Part shown: piece by piece, positions 51,797-62,308 of the stretch
How positions within the stretch are numbered: the stretch's first letter is position 1
Layout: each line of letters starts with the position of its first letter
DNA from: Yoonia rosea
GTDB taxonomy: Bacteria; Pseudomonadota; Alphaproteobacteria; Rhodobacterales; Rhodobacteraceae
DNA length: 64,000 nucleotides
Direction of reading: 5' to 3'
Assembly (NCBI RefSeq): GCF_900156505.1
Contig: NZ_FTPR01000004.1
Span: forward strand, 186,001 to 250,000
The notes under the pieces: generated by a model
What the model saw: only the letters and a program-made list of their open reading frames with translations
Databases searched by the model: none
What the model was told of the DNA's origin: nothing
Made by a program: the position numbers and the translations under genes

Positions 51797-54175
51797 ATGG
51801 CCGAAGGAAAACCCCTTGTTGTGAATTTCGCGCAACTGCGGCGCGGCGATGTCGATATTGTAGGTGGCAAGAACGCCTCTTTGGGTGAAATGATCCAGAC
51901 CCTTGGTGCGAAGGGCATTCTTGTACCACCAGGGTTTGCGACGACGGCGGATGCGTTTCGGGCCTATTTGACGGCCAATGATCTGGATGCGCGGATCGCG
52001 GTGGCGCTCGACGCGCTGGCCAGCGGCAAGGCGACCTTGCAGAAGACAGGTCAACAGCTTCGTGACATGATCCTGCATGGCGCGTGGCCCGAAGAAACGG
52101 CAACGCAGATCGTGGACGCCTATCGCGCGCTGTCCGACTCCGCTGGCGAACCCGATATCCCCGTCGCTGTACGTTCCAGCGCAACGGCCGAGGATCTGCC
52201 GGATGCGAGTTTCGCCGGCCAGCAGGAAACCTTCCTGAATGTGACCGGCGCTGCGGCTCTGCTTGAGGCGTGTCGCAAATGCTATGCATCGCTCTTTACG
52301 GATCGCGCGATTTCCTATCGTCAGATACAGGGCTTTTCGCACACGCAGGTGGCACTGTCTGTGGGCGTGCAGCAGATGGTGCGCGCGGACACCGGCGGAT
52401 CCGGCGTGATGTTTTCGATTGATACGGAATCAGGCTTTCCCGACGCTGTCCTGATCAATGCCGCCTGGGGTCTTGGCGAGAACGTCGTGCAAGGGGCTGT
52501 CGATCCCGATGAGTACGAGGTGTACAAGCCGTTTCTGGATGATGAAACCAAAGTGCCCATTCTGGAAAAAACCCTTGGTGCCAAAGAGATCAAAATGATC
52601 CATGACCGCGATGGCACCCCCCGCAATGTGCCCACCTCAAAGGCGGAACGCGGACGGTTCGTGCTGAGTGATCCCGAGATTCTGACCCTCGCGCGGCAGG
52701 CGAAGATCATTGAAGAGCACTATGGTTGCCCGATGGATATGGAGTGGGCGCGCGATGGCAAGACCGGCACACTTTATATCGTGCAGGCGCGGCCCGAGAC
52801 GGTGCAGTCACGGGCGGATGTCGGGTCACTGAAATCCTATACGGTGGCGGATGCGGGCGAAACGCTCGTCACCGGGCTGAGCGTCGGGAATGCCGCAGTG
52901 AACGGCCGCGTGTGCATGATCGAAAGTGCCGCTGATATCGCGAATTTCGTAGATGGCTCTGTGCTGGTCACCTCCACCACGGATCCCGACTGGGTGCCCA
53001 TCATGAAACGCGCCGCTGCGATCGTGACGGACCATGGCGGGCGCACCTCGCATGCGGCGATTGTCAGCCGTGAACTCGGGCTGCCGGCCGTTGTGGGCTG
53101 TGGTGACGCTACGCATCTGTTGCATGACGGGCAGGATGTGACCGTGTCCTGTGCAGGGGGCCAGGAGGGCGTTGTCACGGCAGGTTTGTCCAAGATCACT
53201 GTGACCGAGGAAACGCTGGACGCACTGCCTGATATCAAAACCAAGGTCATGCTGAACCTTGCCAATCCCGCAGCGGCCTTGCGCTGGTGGCGATTGCCTG
53301 TCGATGGGGTGGGGCTCGCGCGGATGGAGTTTGTCATCAACAGCGCGGTCAAGGTGCATCCGATGGCACTGCTGGCGTTCGATGCGGTCAAGGATACAGA
53401 GGCCCGCGACAAGATTGATGCGCTGACCAAAGGTTACGACAGCAAGCCTGCGTATTTTGTCGATCAACTCTCGCGCGGATTGTCGCGGATTGCCGCGTTT
53501 TGCTATCCCAAGCCGGTGATCGTGCGGATGAGCGATTTCAAGACCAACGAATACGCCGACCTTCTGGGTGGGCGTGATTTCGAACCGCATGAAGAGAACC
53601 CGATGATCGGGTTCCGTGGCGCATCGCGCTATTACTCGGACCATTACCGCGCCGGTTTCGCTCTGGAATGTCAGGCGATTGCGCGGCTGCGCGGGCAGAT
53701 GGGTTTTGAGAATGTGATCGTGATGATCCCCTTCTGCCGCACTCCGCAAGAGGCCGATAATGTGCTGGCTGTGATGCAGGACAACGGTCTGGAGCGGGGC
53801 AAGGACGGCTTGCAGGTTTACGTGATGTGCGAAATTCCCGCCAATGTGGTGCGCGCGGCGGAATTTGCGGAACGCTTTGACGGCTTTTCTATCGGATCGA
53901 ATGACTTGACCCAACTGACGCTGGGGATCGACCGCGATTCAGACGCGCTGGCAAACCTGTTCCGAGAAGATGATCCGGCAGTGCTATGGATGATCGAAAC
54001 CGTGATCCGCGAAGCGCATAAAGCAGGCAAGAAAGTGGGGTTCTGCGGACAGGCCCCTAGCAATGATCCGGCTTATGCGCAGCGTCTGGTCGGGTTCGGG
54101 ATCGACAGTATTTCGGTGACGCCGGACAGCTTTGTACAGGTCTTGCGCAATGTGGCCGAAGCTGAGAGGAGCTAG
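51797..54175 (+). CDS. ppsA: Phosphoenolpyruvate synthase
   Basis: 792 residues from ATG 51797 (GGAGG 9 bases upstream; the earlier start at 51755 has none). The N-terminal ATP-binding domain begins NFAQLRRGDVDIVGGKNASL, the phospho-His is H419 in GGRTSHAAIVSRELG, and the catalytic Cys is about C750 in GFCGQAPSN. It makes PEP from pyruvate and ATP, opening gluconeogenesis. The 3' end overlaps the convergent PfkB-family gene by 4 bases. That neighbour acts in the opposite, glycolytic direction if it is a phosphofructokinase. Confidence 0.97.
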   Translation: MAEGKPLVVNFAQLRRGDVDIVGGKNASLGEMIQTLGAKGILVPPGFATTADAFRAYLTANDLDARIAVALDALASGKATLQKTGQQLRDMILHGAWPEETATQIVDAYRALSDSAGEPDIPVAVRSSATAEDLPDASFAGQQETFLNVTGAAALLEACRKCYASLFTDRAISYRQIQGFSHTQVALSVGVQQMVRADTGGSGVMFSIDTESGFPDAVLINAAWGLGENVVQGAVDPDEYEVYKPFLDDETKVPILEKTLGAKEIKMIHDRDGTPRNVPTSKAERGRFVLSDPEILTLARQAKIIEEHYGCPMDMEWARDGKTGTLYIVQARPETVQSRADVGSLKSYTVADAGETLVTGLSVGNAAVNGRVCMIESAADIANFVDGSVLVTSTTDPDWVPIMKRAAAIVTDHGGRTSHAAIVSRELGLPAVVGCGDATHLLHDGQDVTVSCAGGQEGVVTAGLSKITVTEETLDALPDIKTKVMLNLANPAAALRWWRLPVDGVGLARMEFVINSAVKVHPMALLAFDAVKDTEARDKIDALTKGYDSKPAYFVDQLSRGLSRIAAFCYPKPVIVRMSDFKTNEYADLLGGRDFEPHEENPMIGFRGASRYYSDHYRAGFALECQAIARLRGQMGFENVIVMIPFCRTPQEADNVLAVMQDNGLERGKDGLQVYVMCEIPANVVRAAEFAERFDGFSIGSNDLTQLTLGIDRDSDALANLFREDDPAVLWMIETVIREAHKAGKKVGFCGQAPSNDPAYAQRLVGFGIDSISVTPDSFVQVLRNVAEAERS

Positions 54176-55128
54176 AGAACTTCAATGCGGCATTGGTCAT
54201 AACAGGCCTGTGCGTGGGGCAGATCGCAAAGCGCAGTGGCCTCGGTGCTGACTGTGGCGCTGGCTGCCGCAACGCCCCATCTCAGCGCTTCGTCTGCGGT
54301 GCCGCCGCGCGCGAGTGTCAATGTCATAGCCCCCACAAACGCATCGCCCGCGCCGATTTTACTACGCACGGTGACTGTGGGCGCATGACAAAAGAAGCGC
54401 TGGTCACGGGACACGAGAACCGAACCTTCGGCGCCACGACCTGTGACAATCATGTCGGCCACACCCCGCGCAACCAGATCGGCGGCAAAGGCCACGCTGT
54501 CGGCAACCGTATCCATCGGATGCTTGGCCGCCTCGGCTGCTTCTGATTGGTCGACGCGCAGCAGATAGACGGGCGTTGTGGGGGCGCCAATAAGCCTGTC
54601 CAGTGCCCGGCTCGAGGTATCGACCACAACGCGGGCGTTTTTTTCCTCAGCGATGGCAATGATCCGGCTTTGCATATCTTCTGGCAGACCGGGCGCGACG
54701 CTGCCGCTGATCACAACATAGCTGTCGAGGGTGGTGTGGGCTGCGATTTCGGTCATCAGGCGGTCAGCATCCTGTGCGGTCAGGTGCTCTCCCGGAACGC
54801 CAAAGCGATACTGCGCGCCCGTCGCGTCGTCAGTGACAGCAAAGCTCTGCCGCGTTTCGCCGCTGACGACGATAGGCAGGGCAGGGACCCCTTCGGCGGC
54901 CAAAAGATTGACAAGCCGCTGCCCCATCGGGCCACCGACGGCGACAAGTGCCCGAGCCGCGCCGCCCAGTTTCTGCACGGCGCGGGTCACATTGACACCC
55001 CCGCCGCCCGGATCGTAGCGCGGTGCCGCACAACGCAGCTTGGGCCCTGCAATGACCGCTTGCACATGCGTTGCCACATCCACTGCAGGGTTGAGTGTAA
55101 TCGTCAGAATGTCGGCCTGTGGGCGCAT
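54172..55128 (-). CDS. PfkB-family sugar kinase (1-phosphofructokinase/Pfk-II type)
   Basis: 318 residues, ribokinase fold. It opens ILTITLNPAVDVATHVQAV, has the GGGGVNVTRAVQKLGG substrate loop and ends with the anion hole SKIGAGDAFVGAMTLTLARG including the catalytic Asp. This arrangement is shared by FruK, LacC and E. coli PfkB (6-phosphofructokinase II), the last being the most likely for a protein of this N-terminus. No PTS or fru gene is adjacent. One gene follows it upstream on the same strand, 1 base away. Confidence 0.85.
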   Translation of the reverse strand: MRPQADILTITLNPAVDVATHVQAVIAGPKLRCAAPRYDPGGGGVNVTRAVQKLGGAARALVAVGGPMGQRLVNLLAAEGVPALPIVVSGETRQSFAVTDDATGAQYRFGVPGEHLTAQDADRLMTEIAAHTTLDSYVVISGSVAPGLPEDMQSRIIAIAEEKNARVVVDTSSRALDRLIGAPTTPVYLLRVDQSEAAEAAKHPMDTVADSVAFAADLVARGVADMIVTGRGAEGSVLVSRDQRFFCHAPTVTVRSKIGAGDAFVGAMTLTLARGGTADEALRWGVAAASATVSTEATALCDLPHAQACYDQCRIEVL

Positions 55129-55129
55129 C

Positions 55130-55489
55130 CTAGGCTTTTTGCGCCATGGCCAACCTCATTAAAGCGGCCAGAACAGCCTGCGCAAGAACCGGTGATCGCC
55201 CGATACCGATGGCGGCATCGCTGTCGCGGCTGTCATTTTCGCGCAGGGTGCAGTGCCAGTGGCCGTCACGGTCATTTGTACGCCCACGGATATGAATGGA
55301 CCAGTTGGGATAGGCCTCATCCGCAATCAGCATCGCTGCATCGGTCTTGCTCAGGTTTTCGGCGCTGGGCAGGGTGGTCTGGGCCAGCAGGTAAGCCAAG
55401 GCATGAAGAACCCCGTCAAAGCTGGCAATACTCATGTCGCGCGTGGTTTCGAGTTCCTTAATCAGGATGTCCAGTTCAGGGTCTTTCAT
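55130..55489 (-). CDS. Hypothetical protein, upstream of the PfkB-family gene
   Basis: 119 residues from ATG 55489, with GAGGA 6 bases upstream. Acidic N-terminus and a mostly helical outline; SIHIRGRTNDRDGHWHCTLR carries His and Cys that could bind metal but nothing conserved was recognised. Its stop is immediately next to the PfkB-family start, so it is the first gene of a two-gene unit. Confidence 0.65.
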   Translation of the reverse strand: MKDPELDILIKELETTRDMSIASFDGVLHALAYLLAQTTLPSAENLSKTDAAMLIADEAYPNWSIHIRGRTNDRDGHWHCTLRENDSRDSDAAIGIGRSPVLAQAVLAALMRLAMAQKA

Positions 55490-55685
55490 CGCGTGTCCTC
55501 CTAGGTGGGTCGGCGTGTTGACTATCTCTACCAACGCTTGCGACGACCGCATTTGATCTCGGTCAATTGCGCACAGCCGATCTGGATAACAAAGGGCAGC
55601 GCAAAGGCCGGTCTTCGCCAGTCATTTGCTCTTGCGCGATATGCATCGGCCAGCGATGGTTTGCTAACCAAAGGACCCTGTCACA

Positions 55686-57215
55686 TTGATCAAGACCCAA
55701 GACCCTCCAAAGCTGCTATCGCTTTGGCTTCTTATCTTTCTGCAAGCCGGAATTTCTGCGTCCAGTCTCGTGGTCGAGATCGTCGCGGGGCGCATGATTG
55801 CGCCTTACGTCGGGATGAGCCTTTATACGTGGACAGCCATTATTGCCGTCGTGCTGGCGGGGTTTTCTGTTGGCCATTGGTGGGGTGGCCGGATTGCCGC
55901 GCGTGACACCGCGCAGGCGTTGCGCATGGCGGGGTGGATCATGTTGGCCGCGGCCCTTACCACCGCAGGGGCAACATTGCTGCTGCGCGCCTTTGCAGGA
56001 CCTGTGATTGCAACATTCGTGCATCCCATGGCGGCAATCACCGCGTTAAGCGCCTTGGCATTCTTTCTTCCGTCACTTTTTGCCGGTGTCCCTGCGCCGA
56101 TCCTGACGGTTGCAGCGATGCGCGGGCGTGCGCAGGCCGAACAGGCCTTGGGGGCCATGTTCGCCGCGGGTGCGGTTGGTGCAATTGCGGGCACGCTTCT
56201 TGCGGGCTTCTTGTTTGTCCCGTGGATCGGATCGGTGATGACCCTTGTCGTGATCACTGTGGTCTATGTGGTTGCGGCGCTGATCTGTTTCAGGCTTGGC
56301 AATCTGTTGCCATGCGGGCAGGCAGCCGCCCTTGGCGGGATCGTGATTGCCTTTGCAACCGGATATGGCGCACTGACCATGCCTGCCGTCTGCGACCGTG
56401 AAAGCAGCTATTACTGTATCCGGACTGTTGCTTTGTCGGACAACCCCGACGATCCGGTGAACCTGATGGTGGTCGATCATCTGGCGCATGGCATCAGCGG
56501 CAGAGCAGAGCCGCGGACTATGTTCACGGAACATGCAGCCATGCTTGATGCTTTGCCACGGATGCGGATGGGCCGGACAGATTTCTCATCGTTTCATATC
56601 GGTGGTGGCACCTATTCTGTCCCGCGCGCTTGGGCGGCGCGGGGGATCGGGGACATTACAATCGCTGAAGTCGATCCTGCGGTCACAGAGATCGCGGTTG
56701 AAAATTTCTGGTTTGATCCCGCAACGGCCACCATTTTGCACGGTGACGCACGCGTTGCGTTGAACAGAAGTACCCAACGGTTCGATGTCATTGTCGGTGA
56801 TGCGTTCACCGATATTGCAGCACCCGCGCATCTGGTGACACAGGAATTTTTCGAACTGGTGGCAAGCCGGTTGGCGCCGCAAGGCGTCTTTGCGATGAAT
56901 ATGATCGACAATGTTGATCGTATGTATGCGCTTGCCGCCGTCCACGCGACGTTGCGCAGTGTCTTTCCAAGCGTCGAGATCTGGACCAAAGCTGTCGCCC
57001 CGGAGCCGGGGCAACGCCGTGTGTTTATCTTGCTTGCCAGTGCACAGGATAGCGCCTTTTCCACAGTGGATGCGCTGGCCCCGGATTCAAAACGCTTTCA
57101 GGTGCTGGATGGCGCCTTCGTGGACAATATTCTGGGGCAACGGAACCCGAAAATCCTGACGGACGACCACGCGCCGCTTGCTTTTCTGATGGGATTTGAC
57201 CCTGCCGTGGACTGA
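55686..57215 (+). CDS. Membrane-fused spermidine synthase-like protein (TTG start)
   Basis: 509 residues. Residues 1–215 contain seven or so hydrophobic helices, and the C-terminal 240 residues are a spermidine-synthase-fold methyltransferase-like domain: FHIGGGTYSVPRAW, IAEVDPAVTEIAV and ILHGDARVAL, then FDVIVGDAFTDIAAP. Such fused proteins are widespread but their reaction is not established; the aminopropyl acceptor Asp is within VGDAF. A TTG at 55686 is the best start (AAAGGA 10 bases upstream). Not adjacent to polyamine genes. Confidence 0.85.
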   Translation: MIKTQDPPKLLSLWLLIFLQAGISASSLVVEIVAGRMIAPYVGMSLYTWTAIIAVVLAGFSVGHWWGGRIAARDTAQALRMAGWIMLAAALTTAGATLLLRAFAGPVIATFVHPMAAITALSALAFFLPSLFAGVPAPILTVAAMRGRAQAEQALGAMFAAGAVGAIAGTLLAGFLFVPWIGSVMTLVVITVVYVVAALICFRLGNLLPCGQAAALGGIVIAFATGYGALTMPAVCDRESSYYCIRTVALSDNPDDPVNLMVVDHLAHGISGRAEPRTMFTEHAAMLDALPRMRMGRTDFSSFHIGGGTYSVPRAWAARGIGDITIAEVDPAVTEIAVENFWFDPATATILHGDARVALNRSTQRFDVIVGDAFTDIAAPAHLVTQEFFELVASRLAPQGVFAMNMIDNVDRMYALAAVHATLRSVFPSVEIWTKAVAPEPGQRRVFILLASAQDSAFSTVDALAPDSKRFQVLDGAFVDNILGQRNPKILTDDHAPLAFLMGFDPAVD

Positions 57216-57346
57216 GTGCCTGCGCAACAACTGCAGCTGGTGCCGAAGTGCAGTTTCCACCAAAAACGCCAGCATGCGGTGGCCTGTGTTGCATCGCCCG
57301 ACCTTGTTACCTAACAGAGGGGCACGCCCGATAAAGGTTCCATGAC

Positions 57347-58261
57347 ATGCTGATCACATTTTTGGCCATTGCGCCGGTTTTTGCCCTGATCCTGATGGGC
57401 TACGGCTTGCGGCGTGGCGGTATCCCCTCGACCGAGTTCTGGAACCTCAATGACCGTCTGGTCTATTGGGTTTTGATGCCTGCGCTGTTCTTTGCGAAAA
57501 TCTCGGCGGCTGATCTGAGTGGTGGTTTGGGGGACTATGCGGTTCTGCTCTATGCAGGCTTCTTTTCGGCGATCTTTTGTGGATGGCTGTTCGGGCGCAG
57601 CTTCGCGCCGCCCCAAGCCAGTTCCCTTTTGCAGGGCAGTGCGCGTTTCAACACCTTTATCGGTCTGGCCATCGCCGAGGCGCTTTTTGGCACGCCGGGT
57701 TTGCAGATCGCCGTGCTGGGGTCCGCGCTTTTGGTGCCTGTCGTCAACGTCACCGTTGTGACCATCATGGCGCGGCAGCTGGGCGGCGGGGGCAAGTCAA
57801 TCGTTCTGGGGCTGGTGAAAAACCCACTGATCCTGAGCATCGTCGCAGGGGCGCTCTTCAACTTTGCAGGTCTGAATGAAGTGCCTGTCCTGCACGAGAT
57901 TGCCCGCATTCTGGGTGACGCCGCATTGCCGATCATGCTGCTCTGTGTCGGGGCCAATCTGAAACTGCGCGGATTGAGCGGGTCTGTCGTGATCATCGGG
58001 CTGTCGATGGCTGGCAAGTTGCTGATCAACCCTTTGGCCGTCATTCTTGCGGCTTGGGTGCTTGCGCCTGATCCCTTGGTCTTTCAGGTCGCCCTGATTT
58101 TTGCAGCCCTTCCTGTCGGGGTTGCCAGCTACACGCTGGCGCGCGAAATGCGCGGTGATGCGTCCTTGATGGCGGCCATGATTACCACGCAGACCTTGCT
58201 GAGCTTCCTGACCTTGCCTGTGACGCTGATGATCGGGCAGGCTGTGCTGTCGCTCAACTAG
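57347..58261 (+). CDS. AEC family transporter (auxin efflux carrier-like)
   Basis: 304 residues with about ten hydrophobic spans. Family segments are MLITFLAIAPVFALILMGYG at the N-terminus and NRSARFNTFIGLAI-like (here GSARFNTFIGLAIAEALFG), plus LPVGVASYTLAREM near the end. Members export organic acids or amino acids; substrate unknown. It is followed by an AraC-type regulator gene on the same strand, 85 bases later. Confidence 0.87.
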   Translation: MLITFLAIAPVFALILMGYGLRRGGIPSTEFWNLNDRLVYWVLMPALFFAKISAADLSGGLGDYAVLLYAGFFSAIFCGWLFGRSFAPPQASSLLQGSARFNTFIGLAIAEALFGTPGLQIAVLGSALLVPVVNVTVVTIMARQLGGGGKSIVLGLVKNPLILSIVAGALFNFAGLNEVPVLHEIARILGDAALPIMLLCVGANLKLRGLSGSVVIIGLSMAGKLLINPLAVILAAWVLAPDPLVFQVALIFAALPVGVASYTLAREMRGDASLMAAMITTQTLLSFLTLPVTLMIGQAVLSLN

Positions 58262-58346
58262 GCCGCAAGAACCGGTGACAGGCTGCGTGATGATATGACG
58301 TGATCCTTTCTTTGCGGGAACGTTCAGTGACATATACGGTCTGGCT

Positions 58347-59366
58347 ATGAATACTGCAGCACCCACGCCCCTTTCGACTGTGTCACGCCAGTTCATTCAG
58401 GATTGGCTGGTGGCCTTGCGTCCGCTTTGTACGGATGCGCAGATGCAGTCTTTGATGCAGCGTGCGGGGTTGGTTGCCGATGATACGCTGCCCTATGGCC
58501 GTGTGACGCTTGATCAGATTGTGCGCCTGTACCAGCTTGCCGCGGTTGAGACCGGTGATGAAATGATGGGGCTTTGGAGCAGGCCGATCCGTCCCAGAGC
58601 GTTGCAACATCTGCTGACATCGGTCCGCGAGGCCACCAGCATTCCGTCGGCGCTCTATCGGTTTGCGACGTTCTGGAACCTGCTGTTGGATGACTACCAA
58701 TGGGATCTGACCGAAAGGGGTGACACGTTGCTGCTCTCGCTGACCCCGCAACAGCCGGTGCCGCCGCAACCCTTTGGTCATATGCTGATCCTCAAACTTG
58801 CCCATGGCCTTTTGTCCTGGCTTGCGGGGCATGAGGTGCCCGTCAAGCGTGTGGATTTCGCCTTTGCGCGGCCGGAGTACGATCAGGATTACGCCATTAT
58901 CTTTCCGGCCCCGCTGCGGTTTGCACAACCAGCCACATCAATCGCTTTCGATCTGCATTTGCTGGGGGCGGTTGAACCACGCAGCACTACCGATCTGGAC
59001 CGCTTTCTTCAGAATGCCCCGCGCGACTGGATTTTCACAAGTTCGCGGGAACATACGCAATCGCTGCGTGTCCGCACCTATCTGAGCCAGACAGACTGGG
59101 CCAATGCCACATTGAGCGATGCGGCCCGCGCGATGCATATGACGCCGCGCACCCTGATGCGCAGGCTGGACGCGGATGGGACCTCTTTCCAGTCGATCAA
59201 GGACGCCTTGCGCCGCGATATCGCGATCCGTGATTTGCAGGCGGGCCGCAAAAGCATTCAGGCAATCGCGCAGGATGTCGGTTTTTCATCGGCAGCAAAT
59301 TTCCATCGGGCCTTTCTGCGGTGGACAGGCAGCACGCCGAGCGCCTATCGCCGCACGCAAGTCTGA
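58347..59366 (+). CDS. AraC-type transcriptional regulator (Arabinose_bd-like N-terminus)
   Basis: 339 residues. The C-terminal double HTH (about 245–337) has the second-helix core ARAMHMTPRTLMRRLDADGT and the signature ARQDVGFSSAANFHRAF-type segment (here AIAQDVGFSSAANFHRAFLR). The N-terminal 180 residues match the helix-rich domain of OruR/VirS-type AraC proteins. Effector unknown. It may regulate the acyl-CoA dehydrogenase gene downstream, 183 bases away, or the AEC exporter gene upstream. Confidence 0.9.
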   Translation: MNTAAPTPLSTVSRQFIQDWLVALRPLCTDAQMQSLMQRAGLVADDTLPYGRVTLDQIVRLYQLAAVETGDEMMGLWSRPIRPRALQHLLTSVREATSIPSALYRFATFWNLLLDDYQWDLTERGDTLLLSLTPQQPVPPQPFGHMLILKLAHGLLSWLAGHEVPVKRVDFAFARPEYDQDYAIIFPAPLRFAQPATSIAFDLHLLGAVEPRSTTDLDRFLQNAPRDWIFTSSREHTQSLRVRTYLSQTDWANATLSDAARAMHMTPRTLMRRLDADGTSFQSIKDALRRDIAIRDLQAGRKSIQAIAQDVGFSSAANFHRAFLRWTGSTPSAYRRTQV

Positions 59367-59549
59367 CAGGCAGATATTTTGTCAGTTTTTGATAATCATA
59401 TGTCATCTCATGAGATAGAGGCAGCCTACAGGGCGCGATACAAACCTTTATAGATAAGTAGTCTGAAGCAGCGTCGTGCATGCGGGTATCGATTTGCCGA
59501 GCTGCGGGATATGGCGATTTCAGATAGCGCTGATATGAAGGACGCTCCC

Positions 59550-60731
59550 ATGACAGAGAAACTCACCGCCATTCTGCAAGCTGCCAAGGACCACGCTGAA
59601 CAGGTGATCCTGCCCAATGTGGATGCATGGAACGCCGCAAAGAAATGGCCGCGTGATGCCTCGGACAGGGCGGGGGCTGCGGGGCTGACGGGGCTTTATG
59701 CGCCCGAAGAGTTTGGCGGGCAGGGTTTGCCGCTGTCCGAGGGCATTCAGGTCTACGAACAATTGGGGCTTGGTGACGGGGCCTACGCCTTTGCGGTTTC
59801 GATGCATAATATCTGTACCTTTGCAGGCTGCGGGTATGGCACGGACGCCTTCAAGCAGAAATGGGCGCGGGATCTGACATCAGGGCGCAAGCTGGCGAAT
59901 TTTGCATTGACCGAACCGCAGTCAGGGTCTGACCCCATGCAGATGTACACCCGTGCGACCATCAACACAGACGGAACATGGACGATCAGCGGTGCGAAGG
60001 CCTGGGTCAGTCTTGCGACAGAGGCTGACATCTATTTCACGGTTGTCAAAACCAGTGATGCGCCCGGCCACAAGGACATGGCGATGATCGCTATCCCTGC
60101 CGATGCGCCGGGTCTGCGTTTCGGGCCGATGTACGAGACACCATCCTACAATTTCCTGCCCATGTCCGAGATGTATTTGGACAAGGTTGTGGTGAGTGAG
60201 GACAACATCATCCTGCCTATCGGACAGGGCTTGCAGGGCTCGCTTATGGCGATTGATATCGCGCGCGTCTCGATCGCGTCAGGGTGCTGTGGGTTGATGC
60301 AAGCGGCACTTGATACAGCCTTGTCCTATGCCAAGAACCGCAAGATGTTTGGCGGCAAGAACCTTGAACTTGACGGTATTCAGTGGATGCTTGGAGAGGT
60401 CGCGACGGACCTTGAAGTCTCGCGTCTTCTCTATCGCAAAGCCGCAGAAGCACTGGGCACGCCCGAGGGCCCCCTGATGGCGGCCCATGCCAAGCGTTTC
60501 GTGCCGGATGCCGCGCTTAAGGCTGCAAATACCTGCACGCAGGTCTTGGGTGGCATGGGATTGTTGGCGCCCTACGGCCTTGACCGTCTGTCGCGTCTTG
60601 CCCAGATGCTGCGGATCGTGGATGGCACGACAGAGATCAGCCGCGTCGTCATCGGGCGCGCCTTGCAAAAACGCGCGGCGACTTTGCCAGATTTGCCGGT
60701 GCCCAAAGGGTTTGGTGAGACTGGCAGCTAA
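59550..60731 (+). CDS. Acyl-CoA dehydrogenase
   Basis: 393 residues from ATG 59550; AAGGA 7 bases upstream favours it over 59511 and 59535. The three-domain fold shows the FAD/substrate segment [15 protein letters not shown], the second beta-domain motif and the C-terminal [20 protein letters not shown]. The catalytic Glu position was not assigned. It oxidises an acyl-CoA to the enoyl-CoA, passing electrons to ETF; chain length specificity is unknown. Convergent with the YeeE-type transporter gene. Confidence 0.93.
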   Translation: MTEKLTAILQAAKDHAEQVILPNVDAWNAAKKWPRDASDRAGAAGLTGLYAPEEFGGQGLPLSEGIQVYEQLGLGDGAYAFAVSMHNICTFAGCGYGTDAFKQKWARDLTSGRKLANFALTEPQSGSDPMQMYTRATINTDGTWTISGAKAWVSLATEADIYFTVVKTSDAPGHKDMAMIAIPADAPGLRFGPMYETPSYNFLPMSEMYLDKVVVSEDNIILPIGQGLQGSLMAIDIARVSIASGCCGLMQAALDTALSYAKNRKMFGGKNLELDGIQWMLGEVATDLEVSRLLYRKAAEALGTPEGPLMAAHAKRFVPDAALKAANTCTQVLGGMGLLAPYGLDRLSRLAQMLRIVDGTTEISRVVIGRALQKRAATLPDLPVPKGFGETGS

Positions 60732-60748
60732 ATCGCCATGCACCAAAG

Positions 60749-61804
60749 CTATTCAGTTGCTGTAAAGCCCACAATCAGCTGATGCAGACCGAGTGCCGCA
60801 CCTGCGAAGATCGCAGCGAGCGTGACAGGCGCGCTGAAGGCTAGCAGCGAGAACGCAGTCAGTCCTTGGCCGATACTGCACCCGATGGCGATCACGGCAC
60901 CCACACCCATCAGGCCTGCACCGATGATCTGGCGACGCAACTCGCGCGGGTCCTCGCAGGCTTCCCAGCGGAAATGGCCTTTGATCAGACTGCCAAGAAA
61001 AGCGCCGATCCAGACCCCCGCGACAGAGCCGATCCCGAATGAGAGTGACTGACCCGAGGCGGTCATCCCGTAAAGGATGGCTTCGCCGACAGGGGCCGAG
61101 AACGTGTGGGAGACAAGCGGCAGGTCATCGAAACCGTGCGCGTTGATATACTGCATCCCGCCCCATGCGCTGATAACAGCAAGGCCGACCGCAGTGCCCC
61201 AGAAGATGGCTGAACGGTCTTGTCGCAATGTACGCGCGCTTAGCGCAAAGGCTACCAGCAGCGCGCCGATCACCAAGCCGATAAAAGCTACTGAAATGCC
61301 GGTCGCCGCACCCAATGTATGGGCTATACCGCTTGGGATTGCGGCAGGCGGGGGCGGGGGGAAGACTTCAACGCGGATCCATGCGAGCGGGCCTGAGAGC
61401 GTGACATAGGCGCTGATACCCATCACCAGAACGATTACGAAAGACCGCAGATCACCACCGCCGAGCCGTGCAAGCGCGCCATAGCCGCAGTTTCCGGCCA
61501 TCGCCATGCCGTAGCCGAAAAGACCACCCCCTATGATGCTTGCAAGTGGTGACCATTGTTGTGACAGATAGAAAGATTTTGCGGGGTCGAAAAGGCCAAA
61601 CGCCATCAAGCCGAAACTGCCAATGACAGCGGTTCCGATGGCCAGAATCCACATTCTCAGGCGTTTGTCATTGTTGCCGTAAAGATAATCTTCGATCGCG
61701 CCCAATGTGCAGAACCGGCCCAGCCTTGCGGCAAGTCCGAGTAAGACACCGCCAAACAACCCGACGGCTGCCGCGACGTTCGCCTCTCCCAATGCATCGA
61801 GCAA
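60749..61804 (-). CDS. soxT: YeeE/YedE family sulfur transporter (SoxT-like)
   Basis: 351 residues with about nine hydrophobic spans and the Cys-containing motifs of thiosulfate/sulfur transporters: GRFCTLGAIED (C32), MAGNCGYGALARLGGGDLRS (C106) and IGCSIGQGLTAFSLLA near residue 313. Located in a sox gene cluster immediately downstream of soxR, 52 bases away, so it is probably SoxT, moving thiosulfate or a sulfur intermediate across the inner membrane. Confidence 0.88.
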   Translation of the reverse strand: MLDALGEANVAAAVGLFGGVLLGLAARLGRFCTLGAIEDYLYGNNDKRLRMWILAIGTAVIGSFGLMAFGLFDPAKSFYLSQQWSPLASIIGGGLFGYGMAMAGNCGYGALARLGGGDLRSFVIVLVMGISAYVTLSGPLAWIRVEVFPPPPPAAIPSGIAHTLGAATGISVAFIGLVIGALLVAFALSARTLRQDRSAIFWGTAVGLAVISAWGGMQYINAHGFDDLPLVSHTFSAPVGEAILYGMTASGQSLSFGIGSVAGVWIGAFLGSLIKGHFRWEACEDPRELRRQIIGAGLMGVGAVIAIGCSIGQGLTAFSLLAFSAPVTLAAIFAGAALGLHQLIVGFTATE

Positions 61805-61856
61805 TGGCCGACCCTCCCTGTTATGTCAGTCGAATTGAACGGGAGGTGGCTAAGCC

Positions 61857-62192
61857 TCAGTCCGTCTCGCAGAACAATTCGTAGACAAGGCCGATGATCT
61901 TGCGAGATTTGTCATCCGTCAAGCTATAGTAGATCGTCTTGCCTTCACGGCGAGGCGTGACCAGCCCTTCAAGCCGCAACCGCCCCAGTTGCTGGGACAC
62001 CGCAGCCTGACGTGCAGAAAGCAGTTCTTCCAATTCGGTGACTGACTTTTCACCTGTCGCCAGATGGCAAAGGATCATCAACCTGCCTTCGTGACTGATC
62101 GCTTTGAGATAGTTTGTTGCGATGGTCGCGTTGTGCATCATCTCGTCCAAGCGTGCATCATCAACGTCAGTATTGAAAACCGGAAGTGTCAT
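61857..62192 (-). CDS. soxR: Sulfur-responsive ArsR-family repressor SoxR
   Basis: 111 residues, winged-helix ArsR fold. Two cysteines at C42 (LMILCHLATGE) and C108 (YELFCETD) match the pair that senses reactive sulfur species by forming a tetrasulfide link in SqrR/BigR/SoxR. There is no metal-binding ELCVCD motif. It would repress sox genes until thiosulfate-derived polysulfide is present. Between soxS and the transporter gene on the minus strand. Confidence 0.93.
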   Translation of the reverse strand: MTLPVFNTDVDDARLDEMMHNATIATNYLKAISHEGRLMILCHLATGEKSVTELEELLSARQAAVSQQLGRLRLEGLVTPRREGKTIYYSLTDDKSRKIIGLVYELFCETD

Positions 62193-62308
62193 AAGCCTTG
62201 GAGCCTCACGCGAATCTTTCTGTTCAGGTCAAATCGTCTGCGCCAGTTAATTGTGCTTTTGCCGCCAAATTGCTACCTCTGAGCGCGGCAAAATGGTAGT
62301 TTTTTCCG